From Brasilonema sp. UFV-L1 (lineage in GTDB: Bacteria; Cyanobacteriota; Cyanobacteriia; Cyanobacteriales; Nostocaceae): a stretch of DNA of 63,392 nucleotides. The stretch lies in NCBI RefSeq assembly GCF_012912105.1, contig NZ_QMEA01000024.1:1-63392 (forward strand), given 5' to 3'. Both the position numbers and the translations under genes were made by a program. This document shows positions 49,207-58,614 of the stretch, in pieces; position 1 is the stretch's first letter; every line of letters starts with the position of its first letter. The notes beneath the pieces were generated by a model. That model had not been told where the DNA came from. It made no database searches and was given only the letters and a program-made list of their open reading frames with translations.

Positions 49207-49896
49207 ATGAGCAGAATATCTCTAAACTTAATAGCAATCTTAGTCTTTGTAATGACGATTTCTAGCCTATTAGGACCGTTGTTTCACATCTCACCTACAA
49301 TCCCAGCGACTTTGACTTTTACCGTTTTGGGAATTGCGACTTTGGATGCATTTAGTTTACAAGGTAAGGGTGGGAATTTACTTATAGATTGGATAGCAGG
49401 GTTTTCTCCTGAACACAGAGAACGTATCATTCACCACGAAGCCGGACATTTTCTAGTCGCTTATCTGCTGGGTATTCCAGTGATGAGCTATACCTTAAGT
49501 GCCTGGGAAGCACTCAAACAAAAACAGCCAGGGCAAGGTGGTGTGAGTTTTGATGATGGCGAATTAGCATCCCAACTAGAACGGGGTACAATCGCTGCTC
49601 AAAAGCTAGACCGTTACTGCACCATTTGGATGGCAGGTATTGCGGCTGAAATGCTGGTTTACGAAAACTCGGAGGGAGGAGCTGATGACAGAAGCAAGTT
49701 GTCAATGGTATTGACAAATTTAGGTTTTTCTGCATCAGCATGTGAGCAGAAACAGCGCTTTTGTACCCTTGCTGCTAAAACTCTGTTGCAAGAAAACTGG
49801 TTGTCATATCAGGCTTTGGTGAAGGCTATGCGAGAACGTGCTTCTGTCGCAGAATGTCAAAATGCAATTGCAGAAGCTTGTGAAGAAACAGTTTGA
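49207..49896 (+). CDS. M41-like (FtsH-type) membrane zinc protease without AAA domain
   Basis: A 229-residue membrane protein. Two N-terminal hydrophobic segments (about 4-20 and 25-48) precede a peptidase domain with the zinc-binding HEAGH (about 76-80), 'PGQGGVSFDDGEL' and a second region 'IAAEMLVYENSEGGADDRSKL' that in FtsH provides the third ligand. The ATPase domain of FtsH is missing, so energy-dependent unfolding is not possible; this is a known cyanobacterial group of stand-alone M41-like proteases. Targets unknown; probably quality control or site-specific cleavage at the membrane. ATG at 49207 (MSRISLNL) is chosen over a TTG 33 nt upstream. Its 3' end overlaps the convergent GGDEF gene by about 40 bp. 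Confidence 0.85.
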   Translation: MSRISLNLIAILVFVMTISSLLGPLFHISPTIPATLTFTVLGIATLDAFSLQGKGGNLLIDWIAGFSPEHRERIIHHEAGHFLVAYLLGIPVMSYTLSAWEALKQKQPGQGGVSFDDGELASQLERGTIAAQKLDRYCTIWMAGIAAEMLVYENSEGGADDRSKLSMVLTNLGFSASACEQKQRFCTLAAKTLLQENWLSYQALVKAMRERASVAECQNAIAEACEETV

Positions 49897-50882
49897 AGAT
49901 GTGAGGCTTTTTGGGACTTATGACACTTGCAACCAACGACACAATTTCGTCCAGCAGCTTTAGCTTGTAGGAGGTGTTGATCAGCGCGTTCTAATAAGCT
50001 GATTCCCTTTGGATCATCTCCTGGTTGTAGAGAAGCTGTTCCCAAGCTGATTGTCACGCTGATCGTGAGTTTGCTATCAATTGCAAATGGTTGTTCACTG
50101 ACGATACGATTGAGACGACGCGCCACCAGCAATGCTTCGTCACAATTGGTGTTGGATAAAATAATGACAAATTCCTCTCCACCATAGCGGAATGGAGTGT
50201 CTTGACACCGCAGATTATGGCGTAGACGGTGACACAGTATCTGCAAAAGGCGATCGCCTACTAAATGTCCATAGCTATCGTTGACTTTCTTAAAATAGTC
50301 CACATCCAGAATAATCAGCGAGAGTGGAGTTTTATGAGTACGGGCTTTTGTGATTTGCTTGGGTAAATCCCACTCCAAAGCACGACGATTATTCAATTGT
50401 GTTAACGAATCAGATAAGGCTATGGCTGACAACAAGTCATTTGTTCGCAGCAAATCACGATATTTCTGTGCCTTACGCAAGCCTACAGTTAAATGAGCTA
50501 GCAATAACTGCTCATTAGCAGTTTCTTCACTTAGGTACCAAATGTAAGCATCGGCTCCTTGACGTAGTGCAGCAGAAGTCATCTCTAACTCCCATTCTCT
50601 GTTACACTCACTTGTTAGAGCAATTACCTGGGGACGATCTTCCACAAGGATACAGTAAATCCAAGATAGCTTTGTCTGTTCTTTCAACCAATGGCAGAGT
50701 TCCATACTGTCATCCAAGCTAGCCTGTACGAGTATGACATCAGGTGGTGTCATTTGAATTAGGGATACTGCTTGATTCAGATTGCTGATAGTTTCTACAC
50801 AAAACACGGATGTATTACGGATCTGATCTGGAAGTTTGGCGAGAAAATGATCACCTCCGAAGACCAGAATAGATATATTCAT
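49857..50882 (-). CDS. GGDEF diguanylate cyclase with receiver-like N-terminus
   Basis: A 341-residue signalling enzyme that makes cyclic di-GMP from two GTP. Residues about 1-130 resemble a receiver (MNISILVFGGDHFLA, PPDVILVQASLDD) but with degenerate acidic residues. The GGDEF domain (about 165-325) has DSLTQLNNRR, the active motif RYGGEEF and an RxxD inhibitory site exactly five residues before GGEEF (RCQDTPFRY), so product inhibition is expected. The tail 'KCHKSQKASHLQTVSSQASAIAF' is lineage-specific. ATG at 50882 is chosen; a TTG start 69 nt upstream seems less likely. Convergent with the M41-like gene and overlapping it by 40 bp. Stimulus unknown. Confidence 0.9.
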   Translation of the reverse strand: MNISILVFGGDHFLAKLPDQIRNTSVFCVETISNLNQAVSLIQMTPPDVILVQASLDDSMELCHWLKEQTKLSWIYCILVEDRPQVIALTSECNREWELEMTSAALRQGADAYIWYLSEETANEQLLLAHLTVGLRKAQKYRDLLRTNDLLSAIALSDSLTQLNNRRALEWDLPKQITKARTHKTPLSLIILDVDYFKKVNDSYGHLVGDRLLQILCHRLRHNLRCQDTPFRYGGEEFVIILSNTNCDEALLVARRLNRIVSEQPFAIDSKLTISVTISLGTASLQPGDDPKGISLLERADQHLLQAKAAGRNCVVGCKCHKSQKASHLQTVSSQASAIAF

Positions 50883-51834
50883 TGCTCTGGTTTTAATTGA
50901 TTTTAATTTTAAGGGTTGAACTCTAGTCAGATTTACTGATGCTCCCTGCAATAACTAGCAGTTTGAGGCATTCACGATCGCTTATTTGATTGTCTTATTT
51001 TTCGCTTTACATCAATCTTTCATTTTTTTACCTCATGGTAGTTGATATTTACTACCACAATGACTGTTACTTATATCTCTAATAAATAATGTCAGCCGTG
51101 TGAGCATTTCTTTCAAACAGTATAAATACTGAATATTTTTTGGTTTACAAAGATATTTTCATAATTCTAAGTATTATGAGATTTTTTTAGTGAAAAAGAT
51201 ACTAATAGTGACTTTCCCTCAAATGCATGACTTTTTGAGCAAAATAAGTAATAAGGTATAGCTATTACTCTAGCTTTTTTCCTTTAAAATTTCAATACTT
51301 GTTCAGTAAAATTACGCATTTTAGGTACTCTTAAGTATTTGAAGATTCAACAAGGCAAAACTTCACATTCTTGAGCTTCTAAGGCACGCTGCGCGTAAAT
51401 ATACGGCATGAACTTTACATTTATTAAGGAGTTCAAAATGGAAAATGATGAGTTGACAATTATTTTTTTGTACCAATGATTTTTTGATTTTGAAAAAAAT
51501 CGTCAAATTCTTTGCCTCATCGCCTCATAAACCCGACACCAGTTGCACGCCAGGTGGTAGGAGAGGTGCTTTGAGCTTCGATCCTTTGAGGAACGATCGC
51601 GCTTCGGAAGTTTCCCTGCACTCAAACAACTCTTGGCACGGCGTTGTCGCAGCAAGGCACTTCTGTGTGCAGCAGTCGCTTTCTCCGGGATGATCTCCGG
51701 TGACGCTGCGCTAACACAGTCCCCAGTGCGTGGGAAACTCGCCTGCTTCCCCTCACTCTCCATAGTGCAACTTGTAGGCGTAACAGCTTACAAGCTGCTA
51801 AACTTCTTTTTAGAAAGAGTCCTCAAAGACACAG
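50883..51834. other. AT-rich intergenic region with short repeats
   Basis: About 950 bp without a clear gene. A 13-codon frame at 51438-51479 (MENDELTIIFLYQ) has AAGGAG 7 nt before its ATG and may be a leader peptide or a relic. GC-rich repeat pieces occur near 51384-51395 and 51590-51735. Confidence 0.5.
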
Positions 51835-52038
51835 TTATTGATAACCTTCAATGGTGTAACCAGCAGCAACAATTGCCTGTTTGATTGATTCCTCAGAAGC
51901 AGCAGATTCGACAGTTACAGTTTTCGCTTTCACATCCACATCCACCTTGGCATCAGATTCGATTGTATGGATAGATTCAGTAATAGTTGCTGCACACTTT
52001 TCACATCCAATATTTGGTACGCTCAGTTTTAACGCCAT
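51835..52038 (-). CDS. Heavy-metal-associated (HMA) domain protein
   Basis: A 67-residue ferredoxin-like metal-binding domain. The metal motif is GCEKC (residues 11-15, MxCxxC-type with the usual Met replaced: NIGCEKC), followed by the typical 'AATITESIHTI', 'DVKAKTVTV' and 'SEESIKQAIVAAGY'. Such proteins carry Cu(I) or similar ions between importers and P-type ATPases. The consensus Met two residues before the first Cys is Ile here, which may change metal preference. No metal-transport gene is nearby. ATG at 52038. Alternatively a stand-alone regulatory or chaperone domain. Confidence 0.88.
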   Translation of the reverse strand: MALKLSVPNIGCEKCAATITESIHTIESDAKVDVDVKAKTVTVESAASEESIKQAIVAAGYTIEGYQ

Positions 52039-52375
52039 AATCTACCTGTTTTGAGGAAATTTATTTTTTTTACCAGCTTTCATTGTAATAATCGTTAGCA
52101 CACTCGCCCATCCTACTAAAGTGAGGTGACTGTGATACCATACAAAAGCTGCATAAGCTACTTGGCATAGGTAACTGGTCGCAATCTGAAACAAAATGCA
52201 AAAATATATAAATGAAAATCACGCTGAAAGCAACAAGTAAAATACGACTTATTATTCATTGCTCAAAACTCAGAACTCAAAACTTTATAAGGGGTAGGCT
52301 GAAAACCCCGGAGGAACAGGCACTACGTGCCGCCTTCCGTGCTATGCCCGAAGGGGTTGGGTAAACCCTCGACAA

Positions 52376-52502
52376 GGATGGACAACCCTTGTATTTTTGC
52401 GGCCTCCAGTCAACTAGTTTTACCCAAATTCTTGGGTAGGGCCGCAAAAATACACCCAGATTTTGGGTTTTACAAGTAGACATTGTATAGGGTTGTCCAT
52501 CC
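52376..52502. repeat. Nested inverted-repeat element
   Basis: The outer pair is 52376-52389 with 52489-52502 (GGATGGACAACCCT, 14 bp perfect). The inner pair is 52390-52404 with 52440-52454 (TGTATTTTTGCGGCC, 15 bp perfect). Small hairpins (ACCCAA...TTGGGT) lie inside. Left arms are contiguous and right arms are split by 34 nt, the same architecture as the element at 5521-5769. Confidence 0.75.
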
Positions 52503-52553
52503 AAGGCTCATGAAAAATGAAGCGGCACGCTGCGCGAACAGACCGGGGCGGGG

Positions 52554-52636
52554 GTCTAACACGTAAAAAAATTAGCCATGCCGAGGGACTAAGCGACAAA
52601 AAATTGCTGGTTCATTTTCTAGGGGACAAATGCGTG
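52554..52636. repeat. Second copy of the conserved motif pair
   Basis: GGTCTAACACGTAA (52553-52566) and TTCTAGGGGACAAATGCGTG (52617-52636) match 5589-5602 and 5678-5697 closely. The intervening 50 nt do not match. Confidence 0.65.
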
Positions 52637-52662
52637 GACAATGCGTCGGATGAAAGCCACAA

Positions 52663-52680
52663 GGCACTTTTTAAAGTGCC
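52663..52680 (+). terminator. Short perfect hairpin upstream of tnpB
   Basis: GGCACTTT-TT-AAAGTGCC, 8-bp stem, followed by TGATATTTTT. It could block read-through into the transposon gene. Confidence 0.4.
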
Positions 52681-52744
52681 TGATATTTTTCCGGAATTCG
52701 TGCTAAGAACGTTGTAGAAGATTGAGCACAAGGAGGTGATTTTA

Positions 52745-54073
52745 TTGCCAAAAGATTATGGTTGCCAGCAAGTATTGTTAAATCGCTCATTGCTTGTCCA
52801 TCCCATTCTTGAATATCTTTGCAATCAAGCTCATAGGTTAACAAATTGCGGAATATACTACGGTCGTCAAATTTGGTTTCAAGAGCGCAGGTACCTTAAA
52901 AAGTTCGATTTAATAAACGAACTTAAGAGTAGCCTAAACTACCAATCTCTTTATTCACAATGCGCTCAACAAGTTTTACTTGCTGTTGTAGAAAGTTTTA
53001 AATCTTTCTACGAGTTAGACAAGAAAAGCCGCAATGGAGAATTAGATCAAAAGCCGCGTCTTCCTAGTTACCGCAAAAACGGATTAGCTGTTGTCACTTA
53101 CCCAAAACAAGCATTAAAGCTAGTTGGAGGTGAAATACGAATTCCGCTAGGACAAACGGTAAAAGCGTGGTTTGGGATAGATTATTTTACGGTTCCAGCA
53201 CCGTCTAATATTGATTTTGCATTAATCAAAGAGTTGCGGATTCTGCCACGTAACCGTGAGTTTTACGCTGAATGGGTATATGAACAGCAGCCAGTTCGAC
53301 AAATTAAGCTGAATGAGAGATGGGTGTTAGGAATTGACCCAGGTGTAACGAATTGGTTGACGTGTATTGAGAATTCATTTGGCGGAAATAGTTTCATCAT
53401 TGATGGTCGGCACGTCAAATCTGTTAACAAGTGGTATAACAAGCAGATTGCTTGCATTAAGGAAGGCAAACCTCAAGGGTTTTGGTCCAAGAAGTTAGCA
53501 ACCATCACCGAAAAACGTAATCGACAGATGCGAGATGCAGTGAACAAAGCAGCGCGGATTGTCATCAATTACTGCTTGAAGAACAGAATTGGAAATATTG
53601 TGTTTGGCTGGAATAAAGGTCAACGTCAAGAATCGAGTCTTGGGCGTAGAAACAACCAAACATTTGTACAAATTCCGACATGCAGATTAAAAGAGCGAAT
53701 TGAGTGTCTGTGCAAACGGCACGGCATCAAATTTGTTGAAACAGAAGAGTCGTACACATCTAAAGCATCGTTTTTAAATCGCGATCCTCTACCGACATAT
53801 GGTGAAAAACCCGATAGGTGGAAGCCGTCAGGAAGACGAACTAAGCGCGGATTGTACAGATCATTATGGTACGGAACAATCAACGCGGATTGTAACGGAG
53901 CCGCTAACATAATTCGTAAAGTAGCCGCAACGTCGGGGTTCGACCTTGATGGAGTGGGTATGGGCGCTTTGACACGCCCCACCCGGATTAAAATTTGGGT
54001 GACAGCTAAAAACGTGAAGGGGCACGGCTTTAGCCTGCCCCGTAGCGTCAATTTAGAATCCCCTCGCCTTTAG
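52745..54073 (+). CDS. tnpB: IS200/IS605-group TnpB-type nuclease lacking the usual zinc finger
   Basis: A 442-residue RuvC-like accessory protein of IS200/IS605-type elements. RuvC motifs: 'VLGIDPGVTNWLT' (first Asp), 'IKFVETEESYTSKASFLN' (Glu) and 'TINADCNGAANI' (last Asp). Between the second and third motifs typical TnpB has a CxxC...CxxC zinc ribbon; here the stretch 'NRDPLPTYGEKPDRWKPSGR' onward contains no cysteine. TTG at 52745 is the likely start because AGGAGG lies 8 nt before it. The C-terminus runs into the right-end hairpin, the usual place of the guide (omega) RNA. No TnpA gene is adjacent. It lies 42 bp upstream of alaS; the element has not disrupted that gene. Confidence 0.85.
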   Translation: MPKDYGCQQVLLNRSLLVHPILEYLCNQAHRLTNCGIYYGRQIWFQERRYLKKFDLINELKSSLNYQSLYSQCAQQVLLAVVESFKSFYELDKKSRNGELDQKPRLPSYRKNGLAVVTYPKQALKLVGGEIRIPLGQTVKAWFGIDYFTVPAPSNIDFALIKELRILPRNREFYAEWVYEQQPVRQIKLNERWVLGIDPGVTNWLTCIENSFGGNSFIIDGRHVKSVNKWYNKQIACIKEGKPQGFWSKKLATITEKRNRQMRDAVNKAARIVINYCLKNRIGNIVFGWNKGQRQESSLGRRNNQTFVQIPTCRLKERIECLCKRHGIKFVETEESYTSKASFLNRDPLPTYGEKPDRWKPSGRRTKRGLYRSLWYGTINADCNGAANIIRKVAATSGFDLDGVGMGALTRPTRIKIWVTAKNVKGHGFSLPRSVNLESPRL

Positions 54074-54088
54074 GCAGGGGAGTGTCAA
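54018..54088 (+). mobile_element. TnpB element right end / possible omega-RNA scaffold
   Basis: Two hairpins follow each other: GGGGCACGGCTTTAGCCTGC (54019 onward, pairing to CCCC at about 54041) and CCCCTCGCCTTTAGGCAGGG (54060-54080). Each is followed by G(C/T)GTCAA. The block overlaps the last codons of tnpB, as TnpB guide RNAs do, and ends in the AGTGTCAA that typifies the right end. Confidence 0.6.
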
Positions 54089-54115
54089 TAGTTAACATTA
54101 TTTTTGTAAACACCC

Positions 54116-56755
54116 ATGTCTGATCATCTCCACTACAAAAGCGGTAACGAAATTCGCACCTTATTCCTAGACTTCTACGCCCAACGAGGACACCAAATTC
54201 TCCCAAGTGCTTCCCTCGTTCCAGAAGATCCAACCGTACTGCTGACGATCGCGGGGATGCTACCATTTAAACCCATTTTCCTCGGACAGCGGACACCAGA
54301 ATTCAAGCGTGCTACCACTTCTCAAAAATGCATTCGCACCAATGATATCGAAAACGTTGGACGCACAAAACGGCATCACACGTTTTTTGAGATGTTGGGG
54401 AACTTCAGCTTTGGGGATTATTTTAAAGAACAAGCGATCGCTTGGGGTTGGGAAATTTCCACAAAAGTCTTTGGTTTACCAAGAGAACACCTCGTTGTGA
54501 GTGTCTTTGAGGAAGATGACGAAGCCTTTGCTATCTGGCGTGATCAAATAGGCGTTCCCGAAGCCAGAATTAAACGTTTGAGGGAAGACAACTTTTGGAA
54601 TTCTGGTCCTACTGGTCCTTGTGGTCCGTGTTCAGAAATACATTACGACTTTCACCCTGAACGCGGCGATGACAATATTGATTTAGATGACGACAGCCGG
54701 TTCATTGAGGTTTATAACCTTGTCTTCATGCAATACAACCAGGATGCAGAAGGGAATTTAACACCTCTAGCTAATAAGAACATCGACACTGGGATGGGTT
54801 TGGAGAGGATGGCGCAAATCCTTCAAGGAGTTCCCAACAACTACGAAACTGATTTGGTTTTCCCCATTATCAAAACAGCAGCCCAAATTGCTGGGATAGA
54901 CTACGAATCAGCAGATGAGAAAACCAAAGTCTCCTTAAAAGTGATTGGAGATCATATTCGTGCAGTCGTCCACATGATAGCCGATGAAATCCGCGCTTCT
55001 AACGTCGGACGAGGTTATATTCTGCGTCGCCTGATTCGTCGGGTTGTCCGTCATGGAAGATTGATTGGGATTCAACAAGAATTTACTACCAAAGTTGCCC
55101 AAAGTGCGATCGCCCTCTCGGAATCAGCTTACCCTAACGTCCGCCAAAGAGAAAACGCCATCAAAGCAGAACTGCAACGAGAAGAATCTCGCTTCCTGAA
55201 AACTTTGGAACGCGGTGAAGAACTGCTGGCGGAAATTATCCAACAGGTGCAAAGCAAAGGCGAAACCCAAATCAGTGGCGAAAGTGCTTTCACCTTGTAC
55301 GATACCTACGGTTTTCCTTTAGAACTGACTCAAGAAATTGCTGCTGAAAACAACCTCAGCGTTGATGAGGCGGGTTTTGATGCAGAAATGCAAAAACAAG
55401 TAGAACGCGCCAAGGAAGCACACAAAACAATCGACTTAACGGTACAAGGTTCTCTCGACAAGCTGGCGGAACACATCCACGCAACAGAATTCTTGGGTTA
55501 CACCCAACCTGTCGCGACATCCAAAGTTGAAGTGCTGTTGGTAGGTGGCGTTTCCCAAGAAGAAGCAGAAGCCGGAACAGACGTGCAAATTGTCCTCGAC
55601 CAAACTCCATTTTATGCAGAGTCGGGCGGACAAATAGGCGATCGCGGATATCTTTCTGGTGATGGTGTCCTTGTGACAATTCACGACGTCAAGAAAGAAT
55701 CGGATTTCTTTGTTCACTTCGGACGCATCGAACGCGGTACAATCCGAGTAGGAGATGATGTGACCGCGCAAATTGATCAAGCTTGTCGTCGTCGCTTGCA
55801 AGCAAACCACACCGCAACTCACCTACTGCAAGCAGCGTTGAAGAAAATTGTTGATGACTCCATATCGCAAGCAGGTTCTCTGGTGTCATTCGACAGGTTG
55901 CGGTTTGACTTCAACTGTCCCCGTGCTTTAACACCAGAAGAAATACAGCAAGTTGAAGAACAGGTAAACACTTGGATTGCCCAAGCACACTCCGCAAAAG
56001 TGGAAGTTTTGCCCTTAGCAGAAGCAAAAGCCAGAGGTGCTGTTGCCATGTTCGGTGAAAAATATGGCGAACAAGTGCGCGTCATTGACTTTTCTGGTGT
56101 ATCAATGGAACTTTGCGGAGGAACTCATGTCAGTAATACTGCGGAGATAGGAGTTTTCAAAATAATCTCTGAAGCTGGTGTGGCGTCAGGAGTCCGGCGA
56201 ATTGAAGCAGTTTCTGGTCCTGCTATTTTAGATTACCTGAATGTGCGGGAAAAGGTCGTGAAAGATTTGAGCGATCGCTTTAAGGTAAAACCGGAAGAAC
56301 TTCCCGATAGAATTACGACTCTGCAAAACGAACTTAGAAACACCCAAAAGGAATTAGAAACTCTTAAATCACAACTGGCGATCGCCAAATCAGATAGTTT
56401 GCTGCAAACAGTCGAGTCCATTGGCGATTATAAAATTCTCGTCGCCAAAATGGAAGACGTTGATCCAGAATCCTTAAAAACTGTAGCCGAACGCCTGCTG
56501 CAAAAACTTGGTAATGGTGCGGTTGTGTTAGGTTCTGTTCCAGAGGAAGGAAAAGTCAGCTTAGTTGCTGCTTTTAGTCCAGAGGTGAATAAGAAAGGGT
56601 TGCAAGCAGGGAAATTTGTGGGTGCGATCGCGAAAATTTGCGGTGGTGGCGGCGGTGGAAGACCGAATCTTGCACAAGCAGGCGGACGCGATGCGAGTAA
56701 ATTACCAGAGGCGTTGGAACAAGCACACAGTGAGTTGCGAACGGCTTTGGGTTAA
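54116..56755 (+). CDS. alaS: Alanine--tRNA ligase
   Basis: An 879-residue class II synthetase, full length. Catalytic core (about 1-250) with '[13 protein letters not shown]' and '[13 protein letters not shown]'. The tRNA-recognition domain follows, and the editing domain has the metal site HTATHLL (about 567) and [13 protein letters not shown] (about 668). The C-Ala oligomerisation domain ends the protein ('[33 protein letters not shown]'). ATG at 54116. Although a TnpB element sits just upstream, the gene keeps its start and must use a promoter near 54080-54110 or one within the element. A diverged piece of an alaS C-terminal region lies again at 58615-58676. Confidence 0.97.
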   Translation: MSDHLHYKSGNEIRTLFLDFYAQRGHQILPSASLVPEDPTVLLTIAGMLPFKPIFLGQRTPEFKRATTSQKCIRTNDIENVGRTKRHHTFFEMLGNFSFGDYFKEQAIAWGWEISTKVFGLPREHLVVSVFEEDDEAFAIWRDQIGVPEARIKRLREDNFWNSGPTGPCGPCSEIHYDFHPERGDDNIDLDDDSRFIEVYNLVFMQYNQDAEGNLTPLANKNIDTGMGLERMAQILQGVPNNYETDLVFPIIKTAAQIAGIDYESADEKTKVSLKVIGDHIRAVVHMIADEIRASNVGRGYILRRLIRRVVRHGRLIGIQQEFTTKVAQSAIALSESAYPNVRQRENAIKAELQREESRFLKTLERGEELLAEIIQQVQSKGETQISGESAFTLYDTYGFPLELTQEIAAENNLSVDEAGFDAEMQKQVERAKEAHKTIDLTVQGSLDKLAEHIHATEFLGYTQPVATSKVEVLLVGGVSQEEAEAGTDVQIVLDQTPFYAESGGQIGDRGYLSGDGVLVTIHDVKKESDFFVHFGRIERGTIRVGDDVTAQIDQACRRRLQANHTATHLLQAALKKIVDDSISQAGSLVSFDRLRFDFNCPRALTPEEIQQVEEQVNTWIAQAHSAKVEVLPLAEAKARGAVAMFGEKYGEQVRVIDFSGVSMELCGGTHVSNTAEIGVFKIISEAGVASGVRRIEAVSGPAILDYLNVREKVVKDLSDRFKVKPEELPDRITTLQNELRNTQKELETLKSQLAIAKSDSLLQTVESIGDYKILVAKMEDVDPESLKTVAERLLQKLGNGAVVLGSVPEEGKVSLVAAFSPEVNKKGLQAGKFVGAIAKICGGGGGGRPNLAQAGGRDASKLPEALEQAHSELRTALG

Positions 56756-56927
56756 CCAGCTTATCTTTAATAAGTCAAAGGAGAAAAAGGAGAAATGTGT
56801 AGCTGGCATTTCTCCTTTTTCGATTTAAAAGCCGACAACCAAAATTGGTAGCTATAATTTATACTGCTTCAAAAATTAAGGGTGCTAAACTGCTCCATAC
56901 CTAACTCTTAACTAATACCAGCAAATA

Positions 56928-58523
56928 GTGTATAAATACTCAGACTTAGACCAGAAAAACCTCAAATGGTTTCCTTGTGACACTTCACGTGCAACTTTAC
57001 TCACGATACAGGTTTTAAGTGGTCAGATACGTGGTTTGAAGGGGGTTACTATCGACTTTCGCTACCCAATTACAGCCATTGCTGGACGTAATGGTTCTTG
57101 TAAAACCACAGTTCTGGCACTATCAGCATGTGCGTTTCACAACAAACCTAATGGCTTCAAGTTAGCTGGAAGACAACATTCCTACTATACTTTCTCAGAT
57201 TTCTTTATTCAAACAAAAGAGGAAGCTGCACTTGGCGATATAGACATTCGATATCAAATTCTTCATAACAATTGGAAAGTTACTAAGCATAATCCTGACC
57301 AGGTTGGACCTGGTGAGCAAGTACGTCATAAGAAATCTGGAGGTCGCTGGAATAACTATGATTCAAGAGTTCAACGTACCGTTGTATTTCTTGGTGTTGA
57401 GCGCATTGTTCCACATGTAGAAAGAAGTGTATCTAAAAGCTATCGAGGTAAGTTTAAGCCAGGAACAGACCACGGATGGGAAGATAGTGTTCGTGAAACT
57501 GTAAGCAGAATCCTTAGTACTGACTATACCAGTTTCAGCTATAGACGACACTCAAAATATCGTTTGCCTATAGTGGCTAAAAAAGATCAGAATGTCTACT
57601 CTGGCTTTAACATGGGAGCAGGAGAACACTCTTTATTTGAATTATTTTCAATTATCAATGAGTGCCCAGATGGCTCTCTTATTTTGATTGATGAGATAGA
57701 ATTAGGTCTTCATGAGAAAGCACAAGAAAGCTTAATTGAAGAATTAAAGAAAATATGTGAAAAACGTAAGTTTCAAATTATTTGTACAACTCATTCCTGT
57801 CGGATTCTTGAGTGCTTACCACCAGAAGGCAGAATTTTTCTTGAACGCAATGGGAGTGAAACTACTGTCATACCTGGAATTTCACCGAGTTATGCCACTG
57901 GAAAACTCTCAGGTCGTCAAAATGTTGAGTTAGATATTTTGGTCGAAGATGAGGCAGCTAAATTAATAGTGGAAACAGTTTTAGATAACGATCTTCGCTC
58001 ACGCACAAAAGTTTTACCTATAGGTTCAGCAACAGCGGTTATGCGACATCTTGGTGCTAAATATAAAGAAATTATGCACAAAAAAGACAGAACGATAGAA
58101 GTTTGTGTGCTTCTGGACGGTGATCAATTATCGAAAAAGACTGAGCAGATTGATCAATTTTTAAAAGCTCTTGAAAATCCTACTGAACAACAAGAGGCTA
58201 AAGATTGGGTGGACAAACGCCTGAGTTTTCTACCTGGCAATGAGTGGCCGGAATCATGGATTGTTAACCCCAAAAGCAGAGAGCTATTTTATGAAAGATT
58301 TAAGCGAGAATTACAAATGTCAAGTGCAGCAGTAGATCATATGTTAGATTCCGCATCTAGGGCTGGGAAGCATAATGAGTTTTATGAAGCGGCAAAAATC
58401 TTGACTTATGATAAAACAGTTGTGGCAACCTACCTAATTAAGAGTGCATTTGAATCAGTTCCAGAGGAATCAAAAAGACTTATTAATTTGATTCGAGGTT
58501 TTCTTGGAGAAAAGACAATATAG
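56928..58523 (+). CDS. OLD-family-like ATPase/TOPRIM nuclease (candidate defence protein)
   Basis: A 531-residue protein. N-terminal ABC-type ATPase: loop GRNGSCKTT (53-61), signature-like MGAGEHSLFELF (229-240), Walker B LILIDEIELGLH (251-262) and His289 as switch (TTHS). C-terminal TOPRIM-like segment: Glu340 in DILVEDEAA and Asp397/Asp399 in VLLDGDQL. This ATPase-TOPRIM layout is that of OLD-family nucleases, relatives of which (GajA of Gabija, retron effectors) act in phage defence. Odd point: the invariant Gly before the P-loop Lys is Cys58 (TGT for GGT). GTG at 56928 is the only start consistent with the fold. No partner helicase is adjacent. The position between alaS and an alaS fragment suggests acquisition. 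Confidence 0.8.
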   Translation: MYKYSDLDQKNLKWFPCDTSRATLLTIQVLSGQIRGLKGVTIDFRYPITAIAGRNGSCKTTVLALSACAFHNKPNGFKLAGRQHSYYTFSDFFIQTKEEAALGDIDIRYQILHNNWKVTKHNPDQVGPGEQVRHKKSGGRWNNYDSRVQRTVVFLGVERIVPHVERSVSKSYRGKFKPGTDHGWEDSVRETVSRILSTDYTSFSYRRHSKYRLPIVAKKDQNVYSGFNMGAGEHSLFELFSIINECPDGSLILIDEIELGLHEKAQESLIEELKKICEKRKFQIICTTHSCRILECLPPEGRIFLERNGSETTVIPGISPSYATGKLSGRQNVELDILVEDEAAKLIVETVLDNDLRSRTKVLPIGSATAVMRHLGAKYKEIMHKKDRTIEVCVLLDGDQLSKKTEQIDQFLKALENPTEQQEAKDWVDKRLSFLPGNEWPESWIVNPKSRELFYERFKRELQMSSAAVDHMLDSASRAGKHNEFYEAAKILTYDKTVVATYLIKSAFESVPEESKRLINLIRGFLGEKTI

Positions 58524-58529
58524 TTTTGT

Positions 58530-58602
58530 CGGCTGGGTGGAATGAAGTTAAACCCAATACAATCAGTAGTTGGGTTCTGCTATTGCTTCACCCAATCTAC
58601 CA
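58530..58602. repeat. MITE-like inverted repeat (AACCCAA/TTGGGTT family)
   Basis: GGCTGGGTGGAATGAAG and GCTTCACCCAATCTACC flank AACCCAATAC...GTAGTTGGGTT. The layout resembles the short inverted-repeat elements common in cyanobacterial intergenic DNA. It directly follows the OLD-like gene. Confidence 0.6.
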
Positions 58603-58614
58603 CAAGAAGCGATA

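Larger units (their letters stand above)
52039..52744. other. Intergenic region upstream of tnpB with nested inverted repeats
   Basis: Repeats described separately fill 52376-52680. 52316-52350 contains a GC-rich dispersed repeat (GGAGGAACAGGCACTACGTGCCG). No gene is credible. Confidence 0.6.

Noticed and set aside
51503-51884. Overlapping short frames in the gap before the HMA gene
   Set aside because: Frames on both strands overlap and consist largely of dispersed GC-rich repeat sequence; none resembles a protein.
52517-52717. 66-codon frame before tnpB
   Set aside because: It runs through the conserved motif pair and a hairpin; in the first copy of that motif the frame is not kept, so it is not coding.
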